64,000 nucleotides of DNA from Rubellimicrobium arenae (GCF_017916275.1 NZ_JAFMST010000009.1:62001-126000), one strand, 5' to 3'. Positions 27,780 to 37,697 are shown, counted from the first letter of the stretch. Program-made: numbers and translations. Notes: generated by a model not told the origin, from the sequence alone.

Positions 27780-28376
27780 ATGGCCCTGAAACTCAAGATC
27801 GTCGTCGGCTCGACCCGACCCGGCCGCGTGGGCCCCACCATCGGCCAGTGGCTCGCCCAGGCCGCCTCGGCGCACGGGCTCTTCGACGTGGAGCTGGTGG
27901 ACCTCGCCGAGATCGGCCTTCCCCTCCTCGACGAGCCCGCGCATCCCCGCGCCCAGCAGTACCAGCACGACCACACCAAGCGCTGGGCCCGCATCGTCGA
28001 TTCCGCCGACGCCTTCCTGTTCGTGACGCCGGAATACGACTACTTCCCGCCCGCCGCGCTGATCAACGCGGTGCAGGTGCTGGCCCGCGAATGGGCGCAC
28101 AAGCCCGCGGGCGTGCTCAGCTACGGCGGCGTCTCGGGGGGGCTGCGCGCGGCGCAGGTGCTCCGCACGCTGCTGTCCAACGTCAATATGCACACGCTGC
28201 CGAACGTGGTCCCGGTGCCGATGTTCGCCCAGCACCTCAAGGACGGGGTCTTCCACCCGACCGAGCCGGTCTCGTCCGGCACCGAGGCCCTGCTCGGCGA
28301 CCTGCACGGCTGGGCCACCGCCCTCAAGACCCTGCGCGACGATCAGGCCAAGGCCGCCAAGGCCAAGGCCGCCTGA
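27780..28376 (+). CDS. NADPH-dependent FMN reductase family protein
   Basis: A 198-residue flavodoxin-fold enzyme. KIVVGSTRPGRVGPTIGQW is the FMN phosphate-binding loop. FVTPEYDYFPPAALINAVQ is the (T/N)PEYN-like motif that contacts the isoalloxazine ring, and YGGVSGGLRAAQVL is the third loop. It probably reduces FMN, quinones or azo compounds with NAD(P)H. GGGAGG precedes the ATG. It is divergent from another flavodoxin-family gene. Its C-terminus is a Lys/Ala tail. Confidence 0.9.
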   Translation: MALKLKIVVGSTRPGRVGPTIGQWLAQAASAHGLFDVELVDLAEIGLPLLDEPAHPRAQQYQHDHTKRWARIVDSADAFLFVTPEYDYFPPAALINAVQVLAREWAHKPAGVLSYGGVSGGLRAAQVLRTLLSNVNMHTLPNVVPVPMFAQHLKDGVFHPTEPVSSGTEALLGDLHGWATALKTLRDDQAKAAKAKAA

Positions 28377-28385
28377 CCGCGACCT

Positions 28386-28431
28386 GGCCCGCGCCCTCCC
28401 GCGCGGGCCGTCCGCCCCCGTCTCCGGGGGC
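28386..28431. terminator. two GC-rich hairpins between convergent genes
   Basis: GGCCCGCGC/GCGCGGGCC (28386-28394 with 28401-28409) and GCCCCCG/CGGGGGC (28414-28420 with 28425-28431) lie between the FMN reductase and rsgA stops. No U tract follows on either strand, so termination here is plausible but not certain. Confidence 0.4.
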
Positions 28432-28433
28432 GC

Positions 28434-29468
28434 TCAGTCCTCCTCGGGGCCGCGCCGCTTCCACCTGGCGCGGGCCGACCCCTGAGAAGTCGCCTTGGCC
28501 CAGCTGCGGGTACGGGCGTGCTTCTCGTGCAGCGCCTCGGTATGCAGCCGGTCCTCCCGCTCCAGCTTGCGCCAGCGCCGCAGCCGGCCCTCCTCGATGA
28601 TGCCCGCCACGATGGCCGCCTGCACCGCGCAGCCCGGCTCCCCCTCGTGGGCGCAGTCGCGGAACCGGCACTGCGTCGCCAGCTCCTCGATGTCGGCGAA
28701 CAGCTGCGCGATCCCCTCCGAGGCTTCCAGCATCCCCAGTTCCCGCATCCCGGGCGTGTCGATCAGGCAGCCCCCGGCCCGCGTGCGCCGGAGCGCCCGG
28801 GCCGTGGTCGTATGCCGCCCCCGGGCGTCGTCCTCGCGGATGTCCTGCGTCGCGGCCTCGGTGCCGGTCAGGGCGTTCTGGATGGTGGTCTTGCCCACGC
28901 CCGACGAGCCCACCAGCGCCAGAGTCCGCCCCGGCCCCACCCAGGGGTGCATCCGCGCCACCTCCTCCGGGTCCTTGGCGTTCAGCGCCAGCGCCGTCAC
29001 CAGCGGCGACAGCCGCCGCGCCTCGCTCAGGTAGGTCTCGGGGTCCTCGGCCTGGTCGGCCTTGGTCAGGACGACCAGCGGCAGGCAGCCCGCGCTCATG
29101 GCGATGGCGACGTAGCGCTCGAGCCGCGCCACCGAGAAGTCGGCGTTGCACGAGGTGACGATGCCCAGCGTGTCCACGTTGGACACGATGAGCTGCCGCT
29201 CCGACCCTTCGCCCGCGCCCTTGCGCGTGATCTCGGTGGACGGGTCGAGGCGGCGGAGGACGCGGGCGCCGTCGTGCAGCACCCAGTCGCCCACGGCCAG
29301 GCGTCCCGTGCCTTCGGGCGCGACAAGGCGTGTCGGGCCGGGCAGGACGGTGAGGTGGCTTCGCTGCACCTCGGACACGCGGGCCGGCAGCAGGTGGTCG
29401 TCGTCAGGCGTGACCTGACGGGAAAAGAACGGAGTCCAGCCCAGGCTGGACAGATCGGTGATGATCAA
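28434..29468 (-). CDS. rsgA: ribosome small-subunit biogenesis GTPase RsgA
   Basis: A 344-residue circularly permuted GTPase. The OB domain is followed by the motifs in permuted order: TKAD (G4), GSSGVGKTT (G1), a Thr switch in GRHTTTARAL (G2) and DTPGMRE (G3). A C-terminal zinc knuckle follows: CRFRDCAHEGEPGC. The Lys/Arg-rich tail fits RNA binding. RsgA checks and releases maturation factors from the 30S decoding centre. The 4.5S RNA gene lies just upstream on the same strand. Confidence 0.94.
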   Translation of the reverse strand: MIITDLSSLGWTPFFSRQVTPDDDHLLPARVSEVQRSHLTVLPGPTRLVAPEGTGRLAVGDWVLHDGARVLRRLDPSTEITRKGAGEGSERQLIVSNVDTLGIVTSCNADFSVARLERYVAIAMSAGCLPLVVLTKADQAEDPETYLSEARRLSPLVTALALNAKDPEEVARMHPWVGPGRTLALVGSSGVGKTTIQNALTGTEAATQDIREDDARGRHTTTARALRRTRAGGCLIDTPGMRELGMLEASEGIAQLFADIEELATQCRFRDCAHEGEPGCAVQAAIVAGIIEEGRLRRWRKLEREDRLHTEALHEKHARTRSWAKATSQGSARARWKRRGPEED

Positions 29469-29613
29469 GATGAGGGTCCCGGAACGAAGGAAGGATCACG
29501 CCGGGCGCAGGCCCAGGCGCAGCTTCGCATCGGGCGACGGAGGCCTGTTACCGGCGTCCGGCCCGGAGGGTGACGGCAATGTCCATCTTCGCCCTCCCTG
29601 TTCCAGGGTTGAT

Positions 29614-29716
29614 CGGTGAGAGGCTGAACACGACCCAAGCGGGACTCGTTGCGGCTGCTTCCTTCCGGACCTGACCGGGTTGGCGAGGCGCCTGCCCGCG
29701 CCAACCTCTCGCCGCC
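29614..29716 (-). ncRNA. ffs: signal recognition particle RNA, small bacterial type (4.5S RNA)
   Basis: The minus strand contains GGTCAGGTCCGGAAGGAAGC followed by AGCC, the near-invariant apical domain that binds Ffh. Flanks pair as expected of a single long hairpin: GAGAGGTTG near the 5' end (plus 29702-29710) with CAGCCTCTC near the 3' end (plus 29618-29626). The ends are estimated from this pairing and may be off by several bases. The RNA forms the SRP with Ffh for co-translational targeting. It lies between the Lrp regulator gene and rsgA. The rest of 29469-29613 shows nothing else I can support. Confidence 0.93.
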
Positions 29717-29760
29717 GCATATAGGCCCAAGGCCCCCCTCACGCAAGGTCGTGAATGACC

Positions 29761-30219
29761 TCAGACCGGCAGAGCCGTCGTCTGCCGCACGGTGCGGAGC
29801 GCAAAGCTCGACTGGATGCCCTGAACGCCGGGAATGGTCGCGAGGCTCCGGCGATGGATGCGGGCGAAATCCTCGGTGTCGAGCGCCGCCACCTTGAGCA
29901 GGTAGTCCGCCGATCCCGACATCAGGTGGCATTCCAGCACCTCGGGGATGCGCGCCACCGCCTTCTCGAAGGAATCGAGCACCTCGTCGGCCTGCCCGGA
30001 CAGGGTCACCTCCACGAAGACCGTGGTCGTCCGGCCAAGCTTGCGCGGGTCGAGCAGCGCGACATAGCCCTTGATGTAGCCCTCCTCCTCGAGCCGCTGG
30101 ACGCGCCGGTGGCTGGCCGAGGGGGACAGGCCGACCCGTTCGGACAGGTCCTGATTCGACAGCCGCCCCTGCTTCTGGAGCGTCTCCAGGATGCGGCGGT
30201 CGATGGCATCGAGCGGCAT
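29761..30219 (-). CDS. Lrp/AsnC family regulator, probable AldR
   Basis: A 152-residue regulator. Residues 1-60 form the winged helix ([20 protein letters not shown], then [19 protein letters not shown]), and the rest is the RAM ligand domain ending [13 protein letters not shown]. It is divergent from alanine dehydrogenase, with operator-like repeats between the two genes, so it most likely regulates ald in response to alanine. The ATG at 30219 gives the standard family N-terminus ([11 protein letters not shown]); longer frames upstream enter the promoter region. Confidence 0.9.
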   Translation of the reverse strand: MPLDAIDRRILETLQKQGRLSNQDLSERVGLSPSASHRRVQRLEEEGYIKGYVALLDPRKLGRTTTVFVEVTLSGQADEVLDSFEKAVARIPEVLECHLMSGSADYLLKVAALDTEDFARIHRRSLATIPGVQGIQSSFALRTVRQTTALPV

Positions 30220-30278
30220 GGCGCAAGCTTCTCCGGCAAACTCGGAACCCAAAGGAAGTTTCTGCGTCAAACGACCGA

Positions 30279-30299
30279 TTGGCAAGGCGATGTTGCCAA
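30279..30299. promoter_or_regulatory. inverted repeat, likely Lrp-type operator for ald
   Basis: TTGGCAA (30279-30285) and TTGCCAA (30293-30299) form a 7-7-7 inverted repeat in the 130-base gap between the Lrp gene and ald. CAAGCTT recurs at 30224-30230 and 30297-30303, about seven helical turns apart. Lrp-family proteins bind several phased sites, which this layout would suit. AGGAGG before ald is downstream of the repeat. Confidence 0.5.
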
Positions 30300-30349
30300 G
30301 CTTTTGCGTCGACCCGGCGCGAGGATTCCCCAAAACAGGAGGTTCCCCC

Positions 30350-31462
<1,113 letters not shown>

Positions 31463-31789
31463 CGGCAGGGCATAGGCCGCCGCGAGGAAGGCGGCGAGGA
31501 GGTCGTCCTCGGCGGTGGCGCGGGCGGCCTCCTCGCCCTCGGGACCGACGCAGAGCGCGCTCATCCGGGCGATGCGCCCCCGGACGGCCCGGTCGCGGGC
31601 CGCGATCAGAGACGGATCGGACGGGGGCGCCGTGGGGGGCCAGGCCGCCTGGAGCCGGTCGAGGAACTCCTGCGCGCCCCGCTGCGGGTCCGGGCGCGGC
31701 GGCGCGGGCCGCGGGACCGGCCAGCCCATGGCGCGCAGGCAGGCCAGGCGGGGCGGGTCGCGGCGGAGGGCGTCAAGGATCCGGGTCAT
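31463..31789 (-). pseudogene. coding-like frame without a stop, convergent with ald
   Basis: From the ATG at 31789 the minus strand encodes about 109 codons ([20 protein letters not shown], later [18 protein letters not shown]) before reaching the ald stop. By hand count only about six of these codons end in A or T, which is the codon use of real genes here; AAGG precedes the ATG. No stop codon occurs before the frame enters ald, and it stays open antisense through ald to 29465, which is not believable as a protein. It is either a gene whose 3' end was lost or overwritten, a gene that overlaps ald, or a sequence error removed its stop. No family is recognised. Confidence 0.4.
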
Positions 31790-31877
31790 GGCAGGCCTTT
31801 GCTCTGGGGTCGCCAAAGCCTGCCATCCGAGCGTTAACGCCCCTCGAGGGCACCGCGCGTTGCGCGGGTTCCCCCTG

Positions 31878-32366
31878 TCATTCCGCCGGTCCCATGGTCG
31901 TGGGCGAGGCGGCGTTGGCCGGAGGCACGCTGGCGTTCCCCGTGGCGAGGATGTTGCGGATGTCGGTCAGCAGTTCCTCCTGGGTCGGCCCCGTGGCCGA
32001 GCCGGGGACCTCCTCGCCCTTCCGCAGGGCGGCGTCCTTGATGCGGTTCACCGCCTTGACCAGCAGGAAGACCACGAAGGCGATGATGAGGAAGTTGATC
32101 ACCGCCGTGATGAAGGACCCGTAGGCGAAGACCGCCGCGCCGGAGTCCTTGGCGGTCTGCAGGCCCGCGCCCTCGGGCACGGTGCCGGACATGACCCAGT
32201 ACAGGTTGGTGAAGTCGAGCCCGCCGATGATGACCCCGATGATCGGGTTGATGATGTCCTGCACGAGGCTGTTGACGATGGCCGTGAACGCCGCGCCGAT
32301 GATGATCCCCACGGCGAGGTCCATCACGTTGCCCTTGGCGATGAAGTCGCGGAATTCCTTGATCAT
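31878..32366 (-). CDS. mscL: large-conductance mechanosensitive channel MscL
   Basis: A 162-residue channel. The N-terminal amphipathic helix [19 protein letters not shown] runs into TM1 ([18 protein letters not shown]), a periplasmic loop, and TM2 ([24 protein letters not shown]). A cytoplasmic helix and a Pro/Ala/Asn-rich tail somewhat longer than E. coli MscL complete it. It opens under membrane tension to release osmolytes on hypo-osmotic shock. AAGGGGAGC lies upstream of the ATG. It is divergent from the GST gene. Confidence 0.97.
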   Translation of the reverse strand: MIKEFRDFIAKGNVMDLAVGIIIGAAFTAIVNSLVQDIINPIIGVIIGGLDFTNLYWVMSGTVPEGAGLQTAKDSGAAVFAYGSFITAVINFLIIAFVVFLLVKAVNRIKDAALRKGEEVPGSATGPTQEELLTDIRNILATGNASVPPANAASPTTMGPAE

Positions 32367-32512
32367 GGTGCTCCCCTTGTCGACCTGGCCCCATGGACGC
32401 AGCGGGCCGTTCCTCTCCTAATGTGCGAGTTGCTGTTCGCTTTTCCACGGTTTTCTTGCCGTAGCGGCAAGGTTACGTCTGTCCTGTTTCATCTGCCAAG
32501 GAGCGCCCCATC

Positions 32513-33208
32513 GTGGCCGATCTGTCCGCCTTCCCGATCACCCAGAAGTGGCCCGTCCAGGACCCGACGAAGCTGCAGCTGTTCTCGTATCCCACGCCCA
32601 ACGGGCAGAAGGTGTCCTGCTTCCTCGAGGAGTCGGGGCTGCCCTACGAGGCGCACCGCGTGACGCTGGAGGACGCCAACGTGCGGTCCCCCGAGTTCCT
32701 GTCGCTGAACCCGAACAACAAGATCCCGGCGATCATCGACCCCGACGGGCCGGGCGGCCAGCCGCTGGGCCTGTTCGAAAGCGGCGCGATCCTGATCTAC
32801 CTCGCCGAGAAGACGGGCATGTTCCTGGGCGCCACGCCCGCCGACCGGATCCGCGTGATCCAGTGGGTGATGTGGCAGATGGGCGGCCTGGGGCCGATGC
32901 TGGGGCAGATGGGCTTCTTCGTGAAGTTCGCGGGCGCCCAGATCGAGGACCCCCGCCCGCGCGAGCGCTTCGTGAACGAGGCCAAGCGGCTCCTGAACGT
33001 CCTGGAAAAGGAGCTGGAGGGCAAGGTGTGGATCGCGGGCGAGTATTCCATCGCCGACATGGCGATCGGGCCCTGGCTCGGCACGCTCGACTTCTATGGG
33101 GCCAAGCCGCATGTCGGCTGGGACGAGCTGGTGAACGTCCCGGCCTATGTGGACCGGTTCTTTGCCCGGCCCGCGGCGCAGGCGGCGCGGAACATCCCGC
33201 CGCGCTGA
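32513..33208 (+). CDS. glutathione S-transferase family protein, YfcG/YghU-like
   Basis: A 231-residue GST. The thioredoxin-like N-terminal domain has FSYPTPNGQKVSCFLEESGL, with the Asn-Gly-x-Lys region of nu-class enzymes that replaces the usual catalytic Tyr/Ser. NPNNKIPAIID is the cis-Pro loop and FESGAILIYLAEK the glutathione carboxylate loop. The helical C-terminal domain includes IAGEYSIADMAIGPW. Nu-class members act as disulfide-bond oxidoreductases or peroxide reductases with glutathione. The start is GTG with AAGGAG upstream. A terminator follows the stop. Confidence 0.9.
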   Translation: MADLSAFPITQKWPVQDPTKLQLFSYPTPNGQKVSCFLEESGLPYEAHRVTLEDANVRSPEFLSLNPNNKIPAIIDPDGPGGQPLGLFESGAILIYLAEKTGMFLGATPADRIRVIQWVMWQMGGLGPMLGQMGFFVKFAGAQIEDPRPRERFVNEAKRLLNVLEKELEGKVWIAGEYSIADMAIGPWLGTLDFYGAKPHVGWDELVNVPAYVDRFFARPAAQAARNIPPR

Positions 33209-33216
33209 GACCGGAT

Positions 33217-33243
33217 CGGGGGCGGTCCCGGCCGCCCCCGTTC
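33217..33243 (+). terminator. terminator hairpin after the GST gene
   Basis: CGGGGGCGG (33217-33225) pairs perfectly with CCGCCCCCG (33232-33240) around a six-base loop and is followed by TTCGTCG. It lies eight bases beyond the GST stop and just before the convergent pheT stop, so it may act in both directions. Confidence 0.6.
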
Positions 33244-33247
33244 GTCG

Positions 33248-35644
33248 TCAGGTCCGCAGCGTGGCGCCGGTGGCCTTGGACACCTTGTCGACGATCCGGG
33301 CGCTGACCTGCTCGATCTCGGCGTCGGTCAGGGTCGCGGTCCGGGGTTGCAGGCGGACGGTGAGGGCGAGGGACTTCTTGCCCTCGGGCAGGGTGCCGCC
33401 CTGGAAGGCGTCGAAGACCCGCACCTCGGCGATCAGCGCCTTGTCGGCGCCTTGGGCCGCCTGGACGAGCGCCTGCGATTCGACGCGGGCGTCCACGACG
33501 AAGGCGAAGTCCCGCTCGACGGCCTGGAAGTCGCTCGCCTCCAGGCGCGGCCGGGCGCGGGTGGCGGCGCGGGGCAGCGGCACGGCGTCGGGCCAGAGCG
33601 TGAAGGCCACGGCGGGGCCCTTCACGTCGAGCGCCTTGAGCACGCGGGGGTGAAGCTCCCCGAACTCGCCCAGCACGGTCTTGGGGCCGAGCGTGATGAC
33701 GCCGTGGCGGCCGGGGTGCCACCAGCCGCTGCCGTCGCGGCGGATCTGGAGCTTGGCGGGCGCGCCGAGGGCGGAGAGCACCGCCTCAAGATCGGCCTTG
33801 GCGTCGAACACGTCATAGGCGCGGGCCGGGCCGTGGACGCCCTTGGCCTGCGCGCGGCCGACCAGAAGGCCCGCCACCTCGGCCCGCTGCTCGCCGGGTT
33901 CGCCGCCGGTGAAGCTTTCGGAGGCTTCGAAGAGGGCGAGGTCCCCCTGCCCGCGCGCCTGGTTGCGCTGGGCGGCCTTGAGGAGGCCGGGGAGGAGCGA
34001 GGGGCGCAGGTCGCTCAGGTCCGAGGCGATGGGGTTGCCGATGCGCCGCGCCTCGTCGCCGCCGCCGAACAGCGCGGCGGCAGCGCGGTCGATGAAGGCG
34101 TAGGTCACGCATTCGTTGTAGCCGAGCGTCGCCATGGTCCGCTTGGCGCGGCCGAGGCGGGCCTGGGCGGGGGTCAGCACCGGCTTGGGGATCGCCGGGC
34201 CCCGGGCGGCGAGCGGCGCGCCCTGGAGCCGGGTCAGGGAGGCGACGCGGGCCACCTCCTCCACGATGTCGGCGTCGCCCAGCACGTCGGGGCGCCAGGA
34301 GGGCACATGGGCGCGGTCGCCCTCGGTGCGGAAGCCCAGCGCGTCGAGGATGCGGCGCTGCTCGCCCTCGGGGAGGTCGAGGCCCACGAGGGTCCGCAGG
34401 CGGTCGGGGTCGAAGCGGTAGGCGCGCGCGGTGTCGGGAACGGCCCCGGCGGTGGTGCGGTGCGAGGCCTCTCCGCCCGCGACGGACAGGATCATCGCCA
34501 CGGCGCGGTCGAGCCCTTCCTCGGCGAAGGCGGGGTCGACGCCGCGTTCGAAGCGGTAGCGGGCGTCGGAGACGATCTTCTGCGCGCGCCCCGTCGCGGC
34601 GATGCGGATCGGGTCCCAGAGCGCGGACTCGACAAGGACGTTCGTCGTGGTGTCGGTGACGCCCGACTCCTCGCCGCCCATGATGCCGGCAAGGCTTTGG
34701 GGGCCGTGGTCGTCGGCGATGACCATCTGCCCCGCGGTCAGGGTGTAGGTCTTGCCGTCGAGCGCGAGCAGCGTCTCACCCTCCCGGGCGGGGCGCACGG
34801 TCAGGCCGCCCGCCAGCTTGTCGGCGTCGAAGACGTGGAGCGGGCGGTTCAGGTCGAAGGTGAAGAAGTTGGTGACGTCCACCAGGAAGCTGATCGGACG
34901 CAGGCCGATGGCGCGGAGGCGGGCCTGCAGCCATTCGGGCGAGGGGCCGTTGCGGACGCTCCGGATCAGGCGCGCGGCAAAGAGCGGACAGCCGCCGTCG
35001 AGGCCTTCGTCGAGGGTGATCGCGACCGGGTTGTCGAAGGCCCCCTCCACCGCGACGGGCGGCCGCGGTTTCAGCGTGCCGAGGCCCCGGGCGGCGAGGT
35101 CGCGGGCCACGCCGCGGATGCCCAGCGCGTCGGGGCGGTTGGGGGTGATCTTGATCTCGATGACCGGGTCGACGCGGGCCGGATCATGGGCTTGCAGCCA
35201 GTCGGCGAAGCTTTGGCCGACCTCGCCCGAGGGCAGTTCGATGATGCCGTTGTGTTCGTCCGACAACTCCAGCTCTCGCTCGGACGCCATCATGCCGAAG
35301 CTTTCGACGCCCCGGATCTTGCCCACGCCGATGGTCGTGTCGATGCCGGGGACGTAGGTGCCGGGGCTGGCGAGCACGACCGTGATGCCCGCCCGCGCGT
35401 TGGGAGCGCCGCAGACGATCTGCTGGAGGCCGTCCTTGGTCTCGACCTGGCAGACGCGCAGCTTGTCGGCGTTCGGATGCTGTTGCGCGTCGCGGACCTT
35501 GGCGATCGTGAACGGGCGAAGGGCGGCGGCCGGGTCGTGGATGCCCTCGACCTCGAGCCCGAGGTCGGTCAGCGCCTCGGCGATCTCCGGGACGGAGGCC
35601 GTCGTGTCGAGGTGGTCGCGGAGCCAGGACAGGGTGAGTTTCAT
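33248..35644 (-). CDS. pheT: phenylalanine-tRNA ligase subunit beta
   Basis: A 798-residue beta subunit. The N-terminal MKLTLSWLRDHLDT is followed by a tRNA-binding (EMAP-like) domain with VCQVETKDGLQQIVCGAPNARAG, the B3/B4 editing domain (FLVDVTNFFTFDLNRPLHVFDADKL), B5, and the C-terminal ferredoxin-fold anticodon-binding domain (FQAVERDFAFVVDA, ALTVRLQPRTATLTDAEI). Full length for bacterial PheT. The heterotetramer with PheS charges tRNA-Phe and edits mischarged Tyr. Here it is separated from pheS by two small genes on the same strand. Confidence 0.97.
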   Translation of the reverse strand: MKLTLSWLRDHLDTTASVPEIAEALTDLGLEVEGIHDPAAALRPFTIAKVRDAQQHPNADKLRVCQVETKDGLQQIVCGAPNARAGITVVLASPGTYVPGIDTTIGVGKIRGVESFGMMASERELELSDEHNGIIELPSGEVGQSFADWLQAHDPARVDPVIEIKITPNRPDALGIRGVARDLAARGLGTLKPRPPVAVEGAFDNPVAITLDEGLDGGCPLFAARLIRSVRNGPSPEWLQARLRAIGLRPISFLVDVTNFFTFDLNRPLHVFDADKLAGGLTVRPAREGETLLALDGKTYTLTAGQMVIADDHGPQSLAGIMGGEESGVTDTTTNVLVESALWDPIRIAATGRAQKIVSDARYRFERGVDPAFAEEGLDRAVAMILSVAGGEASHRTTAGAVPDTARAYRFDPDRLRTLVGLDLPEGEQRRILDALGFRTEGDRAHVPSWRPDVLGDADIVEEVARVASLTRLQGAPLAARGPAIPKPVLTPAQARLGRAKRTMATLGYNECVTYAFIDRAAAALFGGGDEARRIGNPIASDLSDLRPSLLPGLLKAAQRNQARGQGDLALFEASESFTGGEPGEQRAEVAGLLVGRAQAKGVHGPARAYDVFDAKADLEAVLSALGAPAKLQIRRDGSGWWHPGRHGVITLGPKTVLGEFGELHPRVLKALDVKGPAVAFTLWPDAVPLPRAATRARPRLEASDFQAVERDFAFVVDARVESQALVQAAQGADKALIAEVRVFDAFQGGTLPEGKKSLALTVRLQPRTATLTDAEIEQVSARIVDKVSKATGATLRT

Positions 35645-35675
35645 GCGGCGTGCCTTCCGGTCGGGTCGGCGGTTC

Positions 35676-36005
35676 CTAGCGCGGGGGGCGCGGGACGTCC
35701 AGTTGGCCGCATCCGAGCCGCGCCGCGAGGTCCGCCGGGTCGCCGTCGACGTGCAGCGTCTTGAGCCGGGCGGTGTCGCCCGCGACGAGGGTGATGGCGG
35801 ATTTCGGAACGCCGAGGTGCCGGGCCAGCAGCACGATCACGGCGGCGTTGGCGCGGCCGTTCTCGGGGACGGCGCGGGTGCGGAGGCGCAGGACGCAGGT
35901 GCCGTCCGCCAGCGTCTCGGGGCCGTCGATGCGGTCGGCGCTGGCATTCGGAGTGACGCGGACCCGCAGGCGCAGGCCGGTGGGGGTCGGGGTGAAGGGA
36001 GGCAT
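35676..36005 (-). CDS. DUF167 (YggU) family protein
   Basis: A 109-residue protein with the DUF167 pattern LRLRVRVTPNASADRIDG, then VLRLRTRAVPENGRANAAVIVLLARHLGVPKSAI and TLVAGDTARLKTLHVDGD. The small alpha/beta fold has no known activity. The ATG is chosen at the family start; a longer frame upstream overlaps non-coding sequence. It lies between pheS and pheT, 31 bases upstream of the pheT start. Confidence 0.88.
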   Translation of the reverse strand: MPPFTPTPTGLRLRVRVTPNASADRIDGPETLADGTCVLRLRTRAVPENGRANAAVIVLLARHLGVPKSAITLVAGDTARLKTLHVDGDPADLAARLGCGQLDVPRPPR

Positions 36006-36082
36006 GGGTGGCGCCGCCTCGGGGTCAGGACCAGGGAGCCCGGCGCCGCATGTCCGGCCAGACCCCCTTGAAGCGTTCCGGG

Positions 36083-36622
36083 TCAGCCATCGGCGTCGCC
36101 ATCGAGCGGAAAGATCCCGGCCAGCTGGGTCCGGGCCGTCTGCAAGGGGATGCCGAAGGCATCGGCCCTCGCCTCGGCCAGGGACCTGATCCGGGCGTCG
36201 CGGCAGAAGGTGAACGCCTCGCGCAGGGATTCGGCCTGACGCGCCGGAACGGACAGCTGGCCCAGGCCCATCTTGGCCCGGATGTGGGACCGAAGGATGT
36301 CGAGACAGGCGACATACCGGAAGCATTGGTCGATGACGGGCTTCTCGCCGTAATAGGCGAGGCTTTCCTGGCTGCGCAGGAGAGCGAAGTGGTAGCGGCT
36401 CCCGTTCTCCAGCACCTCGGCCGCGTGATCGCTGTCGCGCAGGGCGATGCGCAGCGCGAGATAGTAGTCCGTGGTCGCCGCGAAGAAGCCGTCATAGACC
36501 TTGCGGCGTTCGGATTGGAGCTGGAGCCTGCGGTCCTGCTCCTTCTGGTAGCGGTAGGCCAGGAAGGCCACGAGCAGGGTGGTCGCAGACGCCACCAGCG
36601 CCGCGGCGAGCGTCCACCACAT
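36083..36622 (-). CDS. hypothetical membrane-anchored coiled-coil protein
   Basis: A 179-residue protein with one N-terminal membrane segment (WWTLAAALVASATTLLVAFLAY) followed by a charged helix (RYQKEQDRRLQLQSERRKVYDG) and an all-helical soluble part. The YRYQKEQDRRLQLQ transition looks like a stop-transfer, so the bulk should be cytoplasmic. I recognise no family. It starts seven bases after the pheS stop, so it is probably co-transcribed with pheS. AGGACG is a weak ribosome-binding site. Confidence 0.7.
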   Translation of the reverse strand: MWWTLAAALVASATTLLVAFLAYRYQKEQDRRLQLQSERRKVYDGFFAATTDYYLALRIALRDSDHAAEVLENGSRYHFALLRSQESLAYYGEKPVIDQCFRYVACLDILRSHIRAKMGLGQLSVPARQAESLREAFTFCRDARIRSLAEARADAFGIPLQTARTQLAGIFPLDGDADG

Positions 36623-36629
36623 CGCCGTC

Positions 36630-37697
36630 CTACAATCCGCCCGCCAGCGTCGGCACCTCCAGCGCGCCGAAACCGTAATGGCGCAGCCAGCGCAGGTCGC
36701 TTTCGAAGAAGGCGCGCAGGTCGGGGATGCCGTATTTCAGCATGGCGATCCGGTCGATGCCCATGCCGAAGGCGAAGCCCTGCCATTCATTCGGGTCGAT
36801 GCCGCCCGCCTGGAGGACCTTGGGGTGGACCATGCCGCTGCCCAGGATCTCGAGCCAGGAGTCGCCTTCGCCGAGCTTGAGGGTGCCGTTCTCCCAGGAG
36901 CAGCGGACGTCCACTTCGGCCGAGGGCTCGGTGAAGGGGAAGTGGCTGGCGCGGAAGCGGAGATCGACCGAGGGCACCTCGAAGAAGGCCTTGAGGAACT
37001 CCTCCAGCGTCCATTTCAGGTTCGCCATGGTGATGTCGCGGTCGATGGCGAGCCCCTCGACCTGGTGGAACATCGGCGAGTGGGTCTGGTCGTAGTCGGC
37101 GCGGAAGACTCGGCCCGGGCAGATGACGCGGAGCGGCGCGCCCTGCCCCTGCATGGCGCGGATCTGCACGGGGCTCGTGTGGGTCCGCAGGACGTGGGGG
37201 GCGCGGTTGTCGCCCTGGGCCCGCGCCATGTAGAAGGTGTCGTGCTCCTGCCGGGCGGGATGTTCGGGCGCGATGTTGAGCGCGTCGAAGTTGTGCCAAT
37301 CGTCCTCGACCTGCGGGCCTTCGGCGACGGCGTAACCCATGGCGGCGAAGATCTGCGTCACCTCCTCGGTCACCTGGGTGATCGGGTGGATGCTGCCCTG
37401 GCGGCGCGGGCGGACCGGGAGCGTGACGTCCAGCCATTCCGCGCGCAGCCGTTCGTCCAGCGCGGCGTCCTGGAAGGCCTGCTTCTTGGCGATGATGGCG
37501 GCCGCGACCTCGTCCCGAAGGGCGTTGAGGGCGGGGGCCACGGTCATCCGCTCCTCCGGGCTCATCTGGCCCAGCTCGCGCATGCGGAGGGCGATCTCGC
37601 CCTTCTTGCCCAAGGCCTGGAGGCGAACCTCCTCGAGCGCGGCCTCGCTGTCCGCCGCCGCCACGAGGTCCAGCCATTTGCCGCGAAAATCGTCCAT
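36630..37697 (-). CDS. pheS: phenylalanine-tRNA ligase subunit alpha
   Basis: A 355-residue alpha subunit. The N-terminal coiled coil ([20 protein letters not shown]) precedes the class II core: [19 protein letters not shown], motif 2 with [21 protein letters not shown], and motif 3 ending [20 protein letters not shown]. It forms the alpha2beta2 enzyme with PheT. AAGGA lies eight bases upstream of the ATG at 37697; an ATG three codons earlier (37706) is an alternative. Upstream of it, 188 bases away and divergent, is a small membrane-protein gene. Confidence 0.96.
   Translation of the reverse strand: MDDFRGKWLDLVAAADSEAALEEVRLQALGKKGEIALRMRELGQMSPEERMTVAPALNALRDEVAAAIIAKKQAFQDAALDERLRAEWLDVTLPVRPRRQGSIHPITQVTEEVTQIFAAMGYAVAEGPQVEDDWHNFDALNIAPEHPARQEHDTFYMARAQGDNRAPHVLRTHTSPVQIRAMQGQGAPLRVICPGRVFRADYDQTHSPMFHQVEGLAIDRDITMANLKWTLEEFLKAFFEVPSVDLRFRASHFPFTEPSAEVDVRCSWENGTLKLGEGDSWLEILGSGMVHPKVLQAGGIDPNEWQGFAFGMGIDRIAMLKYGIPDLRAFFESDLRWLRHYGFGALEVPTLAGGL

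Noticed and set aside
29496-29742. Short minus-strand frames over the 4.5S RNA region
   Set aside because: They overlap the conserved SRP RNA sequence and have no coding character.
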